Below are positions 1 through 12,169 of a stretch of 64,000 nucleotides of DNA, in pieces. The translations under genes were made by a program, and so were the position numbers. Positions within the stretch are counted from its first letter, which is position 1; each line of letters starts with the position of its first letter. Under the pieces are notes generated by a model, which saw only the letters and a program-made list of their open reading frames with translations, was not told the DNA's origin and made no database searches. The DNA lies in the NCBI GenBank assembly GCA_945643635.1, contig CALZFC010000043.1, positions 2,690,001 through 2,754,000 of the forward strand, given 5' to 3'. Source of the DNA: Allodiplogaster sudhausi (taxonomy: Eukaryota; Nematoda; Chromadorea; Rhabditida; Diplogasteridae).

Positions 1-256
1 AGACACATGGAGTGCCTGACTAACTGCTTCCCTGTTTCTCTCGGACTCCTCTTATGGAAAGAAAGGGACAGAGGGGGGGGGGGAGAAAAGAAAAAGTCTC
101 GATGTTGTTCGCATCCAGTTTTGTCTCAAGTCGCGGACAACACTCGACTCTCTTGCTTGCTTGTTTCAAGACGAGTCGTTCCAATCGGATAAGTTAGACT
201 GACCAGGAGAGAGCGAGGAGCCATATCCTGCAATGCTCTCTCTCTCTCTGTCTCTA

Positions 257-291
<35 letters not shown>

Positions 292-1665
292 CTCTCTCTC
301 TTTCTCTCTCTCACTCACCCACTTCATATCCCATTTCAATATAGCCACTCCGCAGTATTTCGTTGGAATTGGCTTGACTCGGCCGAATATTCTTCTCTCG
401 CGCTCTCTTTCTCTCACTCCTTCCTTAGGTGGAAGGATTCCTTTTGTCTTTTGGTTTCCTGCATTGTCATGTCTCTAAGAATCGTAACCAGCTTTTGATC
501 GCTCCCTTTCTCTCGCTTCCGATTGGCAGCCCTCCGCCAGCCCACGCTCGTGTTGTTGCTGGGCATGAAGAGATTGGCTACGATATCAGACACACCGAAT
601 CTGCTACCGTACCCATCGGCGAGGTGAAAAAGATAGGAAATTTGTGTGCCCCATTACCCATTCCATGCTAAACGTAAATTTTAGCTGTTTAAACAAAATG
701 TTTATAGTAATAGTTAATATGGCGCATTGCTTTTATACGATCCCTCTCTAATGTATGTCTTACTGTTACTGCCTCTCGCTCTCCCAAGATCAAAGTCTCT
801 CAAAAGGGTACTTCACTTAGCCAAACCAACAGTTCCAGGACGGCCATGTCCATGAGGAACACAGTGGATATGAGTAATCGCACTTACACACAACATCCAT
901 GTCTTTCCCTGCATGACCTAATGAGAGAAGACAAGAGACGGATGAGGAACGAATAAGAGTGAGGGAGAATGTGAAAGAATAAGAGAGGAAGAGAAAGAGA
1001 GAACGAGATGGAGAAAGGCGATAGAGTAGTAGGAGAAGAAGACAAAAAAGTGGAAGTGTCAGAATGCTAATAGAGTCGCTCTCTCGTCTCCTCTCCCTCT
1101 CTCTCTCTCTCCCCATCGCTGTGTGTCTATGATTCTCTCGCTGTCTTCTCTCTCTCTCTCCCTATCTTTCTCTCTGACGAACTCCAGAGTATATAGATGC
1201 ATGTTTACTGTTGTTTCCTCGGGGGGTGCTGCATTTGACCAGCTATCCTTTAGTTACCTTCCTGCTTCTCTCTTTCTCTCTCTCTATCTGTATCTCTCTC
1301 TCCCTCTTTCCTTCTACCTCGTGGCTCCTTTATCCCTTCCTCTTCGCCGTTGTTACTCTCGATCTCTATTCTCCGCCCTAGGCACTCCTCGATCACTGAG
1401 TGTTCCCATCAGTGATGACCGTCTCTACCTGTATCTTCTTGCTCATTACGGGTATATCGGAGAAAGAATGCGAGGGTCCACCCCCTACTTACCTACCTGG
1501 CCACCCTTCTCCCTTACCTTATCATATCACGTCTCATCCTTGCATTGCCTCTCATCTCTCTCTCTCTCTCTTCTACTTTCTCTCATCCCCTTTATAGAGA
1601 CAACTATTTGCATATGCGCTCTCAACCAAAGGTCCCGACTTGGCTCGGCTGCTTGATTACTATTA

Positions 1666-1718
<53 letters not shown>

Positions 1719-1859
1719 CACATATCTACACAATTTTATCCCTGTATTCCTCTCGTTTTCCATTTCTTTCTGATATTCTCTGCGCTCCTTTTTGTCTCTT
1801 CTCATCATTGTGCTTATCGCAACGTCTGCTTCAGTCTCAGTCATTACAGCATTATCCGA

Positions 1860-1905
<46 letters not shown>

Positions 1906-3189
1906 TGCTCTCTCCATGTCTTCTTCATTCTCTCTAACCACAACGATTGTTTCCATCCGTGATGTCCAGAGAAGGCCTGGGCGCGGGGCAGTTCAAGCTG
2001 TGTTGTACTGTTTACAGAGCGACTCTGGGCTGAGCTCTCACTGTCACTCTCGCGCTCTCTCGCTCTTTAATATACACTCTCTCCCACTCTAAAACCTTGA
2101 CTCATTCCCTCTCTACTCTTTTTCTCTGTTCTCTCCTGATCACTCACACTCTTTCTCCATCAGTCTTTGTCGACACACACATGACATGAAGAGGAGAGTT
2201 GAGACATACACTCTGCCTTAGGCTAACTCTCTCTCCATCTCCCTGTTTCTCTTTCCTACCGAGTAGCCAGAGGGATTCGAGAGTATTCTATCAGAGGGGA
2301 GTTGAATGTTGTGTCCTGAGAGGGACAAAGCGGCTTCTTCTTCTTCTTCTTTCCGAAGCGACGTTTTCAAAGTTGCAACTGCACAGCTGCTCTGCTGTAC
2401 TACTTCTGCACTCGCATTCAGTCAATCTCTCTCTCTATCTCTCTCTCTCTCTTCCCGTCTCTCTTTCTATAATTTTGCTAGAATAGGATAGTGTAGCAGT
2501 TGTGGTATACTTCGACGTTGGCTCAGAGTCTTTCGCAGTCTGCACTCTCTTGTTATTGCATTGTCCCTCTCTCTCCGCCGAGAGATAGCCAATCGCCCTT
2601 ACACTCTACGCACTCGTACTTACAACTCCGATACTCTCTGCCTCTTTCCCTTCTTCTTTTCCTCTCGTACACAGGAAGCTGCCCCAGGCTAACTAACAGC
2701 TCTAGGCCGAAGATCTGCCTTTTCATTTTCACTCTTTTCCAGATCTGTTTTTGTTCTTCGCTCATGAAGAATTTCCATGACCGATGGCATTCCTTCTTTC
2801 TATGGGATGTATTTGATGATCTGGGAAATAAGGAATCTGTAACATCTCTTCTTCTCGTACTGTGATTGTTGAATCCCATGGTCACCTTTCCCCTTTCTTG
2901 TTTACATCTATGTCTCTGTTTCTCTCTTCCTCTTACCACTCTCTTCATCTCTCTTTCTCTCTTCCTCTTACCTCTCTCTTCATCTCCCTCATACCTGTCA
3001 CTCCTCATATGTACATACCATTCATATCATGCAGTGCTGAGAGGGCAAACGGGGAGAAATGTCAGATATCCCTTGGATGGATCTGTGAGAGCGAGAAAGT
3101 CAAAACGCTGTACTGTCTTTGCAAATGGATGGTATTTTCAAAGGAGTGATGGAAAGGGACTGATGATGAAGAAAAATGGGAGACCGAGA

Positions 3190-3220
<31 letters not shown>

Positions 3221-4115
3221 AGGCAAGAATGAAGGAAAGAAATAAATAAAGATAGAAAAAGAGAGGAAAGAGAAGAAGGACTGACAGAGGCGGTGACTGT
3301 GATATGTGAAATTTGTTGCGCAATTCTTCCTATTTTAATTTTTTTTTTGCGTTATTATGTCATTCCACTTTGTGAACAACGGGGAGTACATAATCATAAT
3401 TTTATTATTTAACAAATAGCTTTTTCCACTATCTCACCATCAGATGTCCAATCCGTTCCAGCTTGAAGTAAAACTTGTCACTAGACTACGGTAGTGAAAC
3501 CGACTGATAAGGAGAGAGTGTGCGAGGCTGGGAGAGTAAGAGAAAGAGAGACGGGGAGGGAGAGCACTTGGAACATGTTTTTTGCGCGCTCACAACGCTT
3601 TCTCTTGATGCAGATGTGCGAGAGGAGAAAGTGAGTGAGAGTGGCGGAGTTGGAGAGAGAAAGAATGTTTTCCCTAGCCAATGAGAGAGTGAAAGAGAAG
3701 AGAGAGAGAAGAGAGAGAAGCGCGCGAGTGGCCCGCCCGTGAGAGAAGGAAGCTGGCTGGATGCTGCTTCTCTCCCCCCCCCCCCCCCCCTCCAAGCATG
3801 GAACTAGTCTGACGCCCCGCCCATCTCACCATCATGCCTAGTTACTACGCAGTAGGGGGGAAGGTAGATACGGTAGGAGTGTGTAGCACCTGTCTGTCCT
3901 TCCCTGTCATTAACCAGCACATTGTAGATACTCGTTAGGTGTACGAGTAGTGCATTCGTAGCTTCATCTCCGCTATGTACTTTAAGGTGGACGTCCCCCT
4001 CCCCAGTATTTCTTTGGACCACTACATGTCTCTTCTCTGTGTAATCAGCAGTGCAAAGTCACGCTGCGCCACCCGTACCATGTTTGTCCAAATTTGACAA
4101 GTATCCCTTAGCTTT

Positions 4116-4155
<40 letters not shown>

Positions 4156-5009
4156 TCTCTTTCTTTTCTTTCGCTGTCTCTGAAATACATATGTGCTCTC
4201 TTGTTAACATTTCTTTCTCTGCTCGCTTATCTGTTTATTTCTATCATCTCTGGCTATAACAAGCGACTCTTCATGTCACGAAACGCGAACTCCTGCGAGT
4301 CCCTCTAACAATGAGAAAAGAAATATCTATATCCCATATACATAAAGGTGATTCTGCTACTTCTCTAACCTCATTTTTTTAAATTATTTTTTTATTATTT
4401 ATTAATCAATTGATTAACCGGCTATGACTAGTAATAATGCAAAATAAAAATAACAGCATGGAAAAGCGGAAGATGAATCCCTGGGACCCATCACATCTCG
4501 CATTGCATTTCTTCTTCTCTTTGTCTAGCAACACCCTATTTCTCTTCCATTTCTTTCTCTCTCTCTCTCTCTCTCTCTCAGCGGGTGTCTGAATCGCACT
4601 TCTCTTCCCGCCATCGTCTGATCTAGTCCATCGCATGCCCAGGGCTGTCGCTCGATCATCACCCCTAGCAGGGAGGATTCATCATCATCTGCTTTCTCCA
4701 TCTCTACCCTTCATTCTTCTGTTCTCTGCTATCTCTTTACACACTCTCTCTCTCTCTCTCCCCTTTCCCACTCGTGTCTGTATCCTTATCAGTCTCTTTC
4801 TGTTTTATCTCATTTCTTTCCCACACTGTTTGATGCGTACACTCCTTCACCAAAGAAGATGCTCTAACTATCGTCGTCATCAACTGTTCAGCAAAAGACA
4901 TGTTCCTGGGCATGTGTTTTCATTCTTACTAAATCTATGTATCATCCATATCTATCCCTTACAATCTCGATATCTCCTTTCTAATTCTAAATCGAATCCT
5001 CCGCCCCGC

Positions 5010-5042
<33 letters not shown>

Positions 5043-5656
5043 GAGAACCCTACCTGAGTACTTCGATATCGCCTGGATATCTCTTTCCTTGATGTCTATT
5101 ACTGTCTATCCATCCTACTGTCCGCTCTCTCTCTCTCTTTCTCTTTCTCTTTCCGCCCCTCTCTCTCTCTCTTTATCTATCTATCTATCTATCTCTTTCG
5201 CTGCTCTCTTCTTCTCAGTGCAATTCCATGGCCAATCGCTCCGCCATCCATCCAGCCTTTCTTTTTCTTTATCCGTACCTCGGGCGCCTCTCGGCTAGCG
5301 GCGATTTGTATTGTACTCTCTCTATAACTTTTCCATCTCCCCCTCTTTCATGCTCTTTTCGTTTCCTCACTCTCTCTCCTCTTTTTTCTCGAATAGGACT
5401 ATGTATTAAATTACGATACATATGCAACCTTCCATCACCGGTCCAAGAAAGCGAGAGTGAGAGAGAAAACGAAAGATATCCTAGAGGGAGAGAGGAACAA
5501 GAGAGCTGAGAGAGAGAGAGAGAGCGAGAAAGAGAGAGCGCCAACTTGATCTAAACACACTTGCTGCGCGGTATCGCTGTCACTGTATCGGCCACTCCAT
5601 TTTCACTTCATCCCCCCATCGTTCGGGCTTCTCATCTAATTTCTTTCCTTTTCTCA

Positions 5657-5697
<41 letters not shown>

Positions 5698-5887
5698 CTC
5701 ATTCTCGTTGTTTTGTCCTGTTATATGTTTCAACGAATATGTTTCAGTCTTGTCTCAACTGCCCGGATTGGATAACAGCGCAATTCATGCATACATCTCT
5801 CACTCTCCATTTTCACTGTTTCTCGCTCCCTCCTGTCTGTCTGTCTCTCTCTCTCTCCTTTCTATCTCCCTACCTCCTCTTTCACTC

Positions 5888-5949
<62 letters not shown>

Positions 5950-6125
5950 ACACAAGCCAAATCCAACCGCGGGTAGTCCATGCTCAAGCGATGGAACAAC
6001 TGAGCTACCATCTCTATTCTTTTCTCTAGAAGTGATTGATTGACTCCCTGCCGTTTCAAATTTCTGCTACTAGGTACTATTTCAGAATTATTTTAGTTCT
6101 CTTTCTCCTTTTTCTGTATCTCTCG

Positions 6126-6175
<50 letters not shown>

Positions 6176-8126
6176 CATCACCTGCGCTTTGACTGAAGTG
6201 ATGGATGAATGTGCTTGAGATGACCAATATACAGTTGCCTTCAGGCCATGCATGAACATGCATCATGATTATGAGTGGCTTGGTCGGGAGAGACGCAGAG
6301 AAACAGATAGAAAGAGAGAGAGAGAGAGAGAGAGTAAGAGAGAAAGCGAGCAAGAGTTCGCTGGAAGCTGTGCAATCTCTTTGTAGACTTAGTGGACTAG
6401 TACGACAAAGAGCCAAAGAGTGATGGAAGAAGAGTGCTCTCGAAGGGCAACTGTTGAGTAGCCCGCCAGAGTTGCCTCTGGCTATTCCCGGTATCCTCAG
6501 CTTCATCTTCTTTTCCCCAATCTTGCTTCGATCTTCCGCCCACTGCTCTTCTCCAGTCCCGTCTGCTTTTTGCACTTTCCAAAGTCTTCCTCATTCTCAT
6601 GGCTCGCTAAAGATATTAAAATATTCATTTCTTTCCTTCCAGCCGTAAAATTTGTTCAACAAGGTTGTTTTCATGCAGCCTTCATTCTTTGGCTTGGTGC
6701 CAAAGTTGGTAAAAACGGAGAGAGAGAGAGAGAGAGAGAATGGGCGGAGCGAAAAGGGTAAGAGAGAGAGAGAGAGAGAGAGGGAGAGAAATAAAGAGGA
6801 AGCCACATGAGCTCATGTCATGTGTCTCTCCACAAGTTACCGAGAGGACTCTCGTACTATCGGTGCCATGAAAGAAGAAGCCTAGACTCAAAAGTATGTT
6901 CCTGTAAAACAGGCTCCCTCTTCCTCTTTATCTTTCTCTCGCTCTTCTCTTTCCATTCTATTTCACTCTCTCCCCGCCCACATTGCACTTTCTATCACTT
7001 AGAAGTGAGTGTCATCACAGACACCATTCCTTCGGCGCCGAGCGCCGTTTATCACTTTTGTTCGCTCTATCTCTTCCTTTACTTTTCAGGTTAACTTTTT
7101 CGCACTCTTCCTCTCCTTCTCTCTCTCTCTATCTCTCTCACACTCACTCTCTCTCTCTCTCTGCTTCTCGTGAGCTTCTTCCTGAGTAAGACGACTGTTG
7201 CCGCCTGCAGTCAGCAGTTGTCTTGCCCCACAATCTCCTCTCCTCTTTTCCTTGATTGCCCTATCAACTGCTTTCGCATCAATTCATTTTCTCCGCTCCT
7301 TTCCATCAGATAAAAAGTTAGGTACTGTTTTAAAATTGTCTCCAGGCGGAGATAACAAGCAAATGTTTTACTTTCTAATACTTTGTTAACATATCATTAC
7401 TTAAAGCGCGTTGCGACGCTCCATACTAGACGTGGACCAGAGTGGTTGAGAGATGAGAGGCAAAGTCAGGTAAGAGACAGAGAGAATGAAAGAGTGCGAG
7501 AGAGAGTGAGGGAGAAAGAGAGAGAGAGAGAGAAGCTAAGGCAATATTATATGAGACGAAGAAGCAGAAGATATTGAGAGCAAAAGAGAAAAAGTGGAGA
7601 GGAAAAAGTACAGGCAATCCAGGCTGCTTCGCAATCTCTGCACGGCCCGAGAATGGTTAGGAGAAGAGAAAGAGTGGTGATCAATGTATACATCATGTCT
7701 GCTCTGCTCTCGGTCTCTGCTCTTTCTCCTTGTTTCTATCTCTCCCTCCTTGTGTCTCTCTCCCTCTCCATCTCTCCATCCATCCCTCTCTCCCTCTCCC
7801 TCTCCATCCCTCTCCCTCTCTCCATTCCTCTCCCTCTCTCCATCCCTCTCCCTCTCTCCATCCCTCTTCATCTCTCCATCCCTCTCCCTCTCTCCATCCC
7901 TCTCCCTCTCTCCATCCCTCTCCCTCTCTCCATCCCTCTCCCTCTCTCCATCACTCTCCCTCTCTCCATCACTCTCTCGTTCCCTCACTATGTACTTGCT
8001 GATAGTATCAGCTAGCCTAACACATCCTCCCTCACCGCTGGTCCACATGCACATACCACAAAGCTGATATTACTGATGGAGGGAAATACATTTTGGGCGA
8101 GAGTGATGCGACAGCGTGAGAGAAAG

Positions 8127-8167
<41 letters not shown>

Positions 8168-8351
8168 ATGAGAGAAAGGGAGGGAGAGGCCATGTCCAAG
8201 TTGAGAAGTACAGGGGGAAATAGTATGGAACTCGAGCGACCGCAGGTATTCTCGGAGCAGTGTCAACGTTTTCACAAGTACTATCAGCACAATCATAAGC
8301 ACTACTTTTGCCTCCATCTGTTTGGCTCCGAAGAGGAAGGGAGCAAGATAA

Positions 8352-8391
<40 letters not shown>

Positions 8392-8752
8392 CAGTCGACG
8401 GTTTAGGAAGGCGTAGCGGGGGATGGAAAAGTCGAAAGAGGATGAGCCCAATTGGATAAAAGATGATTGTTACTCTTCACTACTTTACTAGGAGCCTCTT
8501 CATGATCCGAAGTGCCCTACCAAACACACTCTCGCTCTCTTGTACACGGAGATTTCTTACTGATAAGATAATAAGGACCAATCTGCATAGCATGTATTTC
8601 TCGCTCTCTCCTCCGACTCACTCTCTCTCTCTCTCTCTCTCTGCCACGTGATCTCTTCTTTCCCCCTTTCTCTCTCATAAAAGTACACACTATCTCGTTG
8701 ATCTCGCTTGAGAATGTCGCGGGAGAAGAAGACAAGAGTCGGTCACTCTTGC

Positions 8753-8792
<40 letters not shown>

Positions 8793-11000
8793 GTCTCTCT
8801 CGTTCTATCTTCGTCTCTTACTTACTCTCCCTCTCAGCATCTGGCAAACGCGTGATGACATCTATTGTTTCTGTACTAGTTGAAACTCTCACCTGTCGTC
8901 TGCTCTAATCTTCTGATAGTTTCGTTTCCCTGGTTTACCAACTGCCAAGCGCCTCTCACCCCACACAGCAAAACAAATTGCACTGCAGCCAAGTCTGTCT
9001 CTTGACATTCATTACATCGTCTGTCTTTGGGATAATTCGAAGATATTATCGCGGGAATATTCTGTCTGCCAATTATCAATGATGAAACTATATTTTTCCG
9101 AATGTAATGGTTGAGTTCGTGTCTTATATTTCTTCACATTTCTACTTGTTGTTCCATTCTTCCGAAAATCCCGCCATTCCTTTTTCTCTCCAACCCCTTG
9201 CATTTATGTAGTCTCTTCTATATACCATGTGTTCTTGCTCTTAGTTAATATGTATAAACGGAGAGAAGAATCATAAGACAGAAGGGTGTGGAGGAGTGTG
9301 GGAAAGTCTTGACTCCTCTCTCTCTCACTCTCTCTTTCTCTCGCTCTCAATCAGCCAGAGAGAGAGAGAGAGAGAGAGAGAGAAAGTTGTTACATACATC
9401 ATACATAGTGGTAGTCCTGGCCAGAATATCTCTCACACTCTCTTTCTCTTCCTCTCTTTCTATTTTTCGCTCTGTGTTCACTGAGCCCTCTCACTAATCA
9501 CAATCCTTCTTGGACTGCCTTCATGAACCGACTTTCCTAATTCCCTCGTCCTGTGTTAGGAGGACTCCGAGATGGCGACCAGTCGGAGAGTGTCCGAAGG
9601 AGGAGGAGAGACTCCCGAGATTAGTACGATTATGTGTTCAACTGTTTGTGGATCTTGGGATGGGAGAGAGTGCACGGACAGAAGAGACGGAGACGCAAGA
9701 AGAATAGACTAGGGAGAACTGAGGGAATGGAAAGTTTCTCTCTTTTCGCGCGAGAGGGAGAGAGAACCCTCCGGCACTCATTTGTTGACACTTTGGACCT
9801 TGTTAGAATGAGAGAGGAAAAGAAAGCAACTGATGAGAGAGAAGGACAAAATGAGTGCTGTTTCTTCTGTGCCTTCTGCACTCCTTCCAAGACGGGAGCA
9901 ACCAGAATTTTTGGCCTCTCTCTTTTCTCTTTCTCCCTCACTCTTGATATCTCATCTCCTTTTCTTCTTTTGCCTCCAAATCTTTCCAGTGTGTGACCAG
10001 ACTTTTCGCGTCATAGCTTCTCCCTCTTCTCTCTCTCTCTCTACTCTCTCTTTCTCTCTCTCTCGTGACCCATGTGCTTATCACCCTTCTCTTCCTGGCT
10101 ATGGCCGCTAGCCAATTGAGCTTCTAGCTGTTCTGTTTTCTGAAGCCGAAGGAAGAGAGAGAGAGAGAGAGAGAGAAGGTGGCCTAACACCTTCTCACTC
10201 CTGAGACAGTCTTTTCATTCCTTCTCACATCACTCAGCATCTCCTGCCAATGTACTCTGGCCTTCCTACAATGGAGGGCAAGAAGTGGGCCAGTTCTCCT
10301 GGGAGGACAGATTATGCATATTGTTAGATGTAAATGATAGAGGTCTTGGGAGTAATGACCGTTACAGTGTATTCTTCCTCCCTTCTTACTCGTCCGTTCA
10401 CTCGTCTTCGCACATTCTCTCATGTCTATTCAGCTTGACCTACCCGTCACTGAATACTCCCTTGTGCCATGACTTGGTAGTCATCAGTACGCTCTTTTTC
10501 TCATGCACTCTCGTTGTAGCCCGCTCTCTTTCTCTCTCTCTCTCTCTCTCTACTCATACCTAATCCATTGATAATGACCATTCCTCTGTTTGCTGTTGAC
10601 CCATGGCTCATGCTTATGCTAACTTATATTAGTTTCATATGTAGTATGAGGGATGTTACCGTATTCCCGTTATTTCTTCATCCCACTAATCGTTACAAAT
10701 TGCGGGAAAAAAGAGATTTCTTTGAATAGCTCCTTCAAGTTGCTCTCTATACTTATTTCTCTACCCCATGGCGTTACTCCCTCCCTCTCTCTGGCACCCC
10801 TTCCCCAAGGATGTCTTTTCTGTGCAGACCTTTGCACTGTTGTCTGTATCTTCTACTTCACCCTTTTCTGTTCTTTCCATCTTCTGCTCACATTGTATTT
10901 CCTTTTCTACTTTCCACTTTTTCATCTCGTTTGTAGATTTGGTGCCTTGTGAACTCTTCGTCTGTTGCAACTCTACCGCCTACTCTTCTCTCGCTCACTA

Positions 11001-11038
<38 letters not shown>

Positions 11039-11480
11039 CTCTTCTTCTCTTGTCCATCCACAAAATGCCCGTCTCTTCATGTATCACTCTGTCTCGCGAG
11101 GCATACCATATATATTTTCCGAGTTCAATACATGCTCAATATAATTGGTCGTTCTCATTTTAGCCTGCTTCATGTGGTGATTGTCGATCAAGAGGACATT
11201 CGGCACTTAATTATCCACTTTATTATTTCTCCCCCCCCCCTTCACGAGCCTTTAAGTAAGTCTCATCTACTAGGTCAACTCTCGAAAACGAGGCCAATTC
11301 TATTGAACTTCATCAAGTACCTCCATCCATAGAGAAACACATCGTGTTGCGAGACTGACTGACTTGTTTCAGGAAAAAATTCTCCCTTTCCCAATCTCGG
11401 CTGACTACTGTCGGCCCTGCTGAACAAGTTTCGCATTCTTCCCGTTTCTTGACATTCTCTGCTGCCTCCGACACTACTCA

Positions 11481-11515
<35 letters not shown>

Positions 11516-11880
11516 TCTCTCATACTTTCTCTCGTTCTCTTGTTCGCTCTCCCTAATCTCTATTTGTCTGTTTATCTCTCTTCCTCTTCTCTAACTCCAC
11601 TCGTTCTTTATCTTGTCCACTCTTCCCAGAGTGCATGTTTGCGCTTGTTTTTGTATGTCTGTTGTCCGATCGCGGCGAGTTGTTGTGTCCACTTGGCGGG
11701 AATACAAAGGTTGTTGCAAAAAAAGTAACGCAGGAGTTCGCGAGATTAATTGGCATTTTGCCAGAGAAGTGGTTAGAAAGGAGTGGGAAGAACGGTGTGC
11801 TTCATTGCAGATTCCTTTTTCCACCACGGCGGAGTTGACGTAGTCTAGACTGATTCCTTCTCTGTCCATCACCTCTGGAG
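1..11880. repeat. Microsatellite-dense region, no supportable gene
   Basis: About 11.9 kb in which the dominant feature is (CT)n, with (GA)n tracts, typically 15-60 bp long and recurring every few hundred bases. Longer examples lie near 1680-1715, 4120-4150, 5890-5946, 6130-6172, 8130-8162 and 8760-8790. Open frames here are almost all Ser/Leu or Arg/Glu repeats created by these tracts. I found no run of exons with matching splice phases. The region lies directly upstream of the BED/STPR gene, so it may hold its promoter or distant 5' untranslated exons, but nothing in the sequence shows this. Confidence 0.7.
7757..7980. repeat. CT-rich minisatellite, about 18-bp unit
   Basis: A tandem array of roughly twelve pyrimidine-rich units of about 18 bp (consensus CCCTCTCCCTCTCTCCAT), with one variant unit near 7865. 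All three forward frames stay open through it because the period is a multiple of three. The resulting Pro/Ser/Leu peptide is an artefact and not a gene. Confidence 0.85.
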
Positions 11881-11886
11881 AGGCCC

Positions 11887-12123
11887 ATGAAAGAGTTCGA
11901 CGCCGCCATGACCGAATGCAAAGTAAACATATTTTTTAATTTTTTAAATATAACTTTTTTTATAGAAAAAAAAAACAAAGGAATGCCCTACTCTTTTCGT
12001 ACTTTGTGTCCTCTTTTTATGTTGATGATCTTCTCGTTCTTTTTAATATTGCACGTGGTGTTTGTTTTTGTAAATCAGAGTAATGAACGTAGCCAAAATG
12101 CAATTCTGTCGCAAAGATTAGGC

Positions 12124-12169
<46 letters not shown>

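Noticed and set aside
1123..1937. Long Ser/Leu-rich and Arg/Glu-rich open frames
   Set aside because: They are produced by CT/GA repeats, which cannot form stop codons in the frames concerned; no splice structure or conserved part goes with them. The same holds for similar frames across the window.
7653..8054. Pro/Ser/Leu repeat protein in three frames
   Set aside because: Explained by the 18-bp minisatellite, whose period keeps every frame open.
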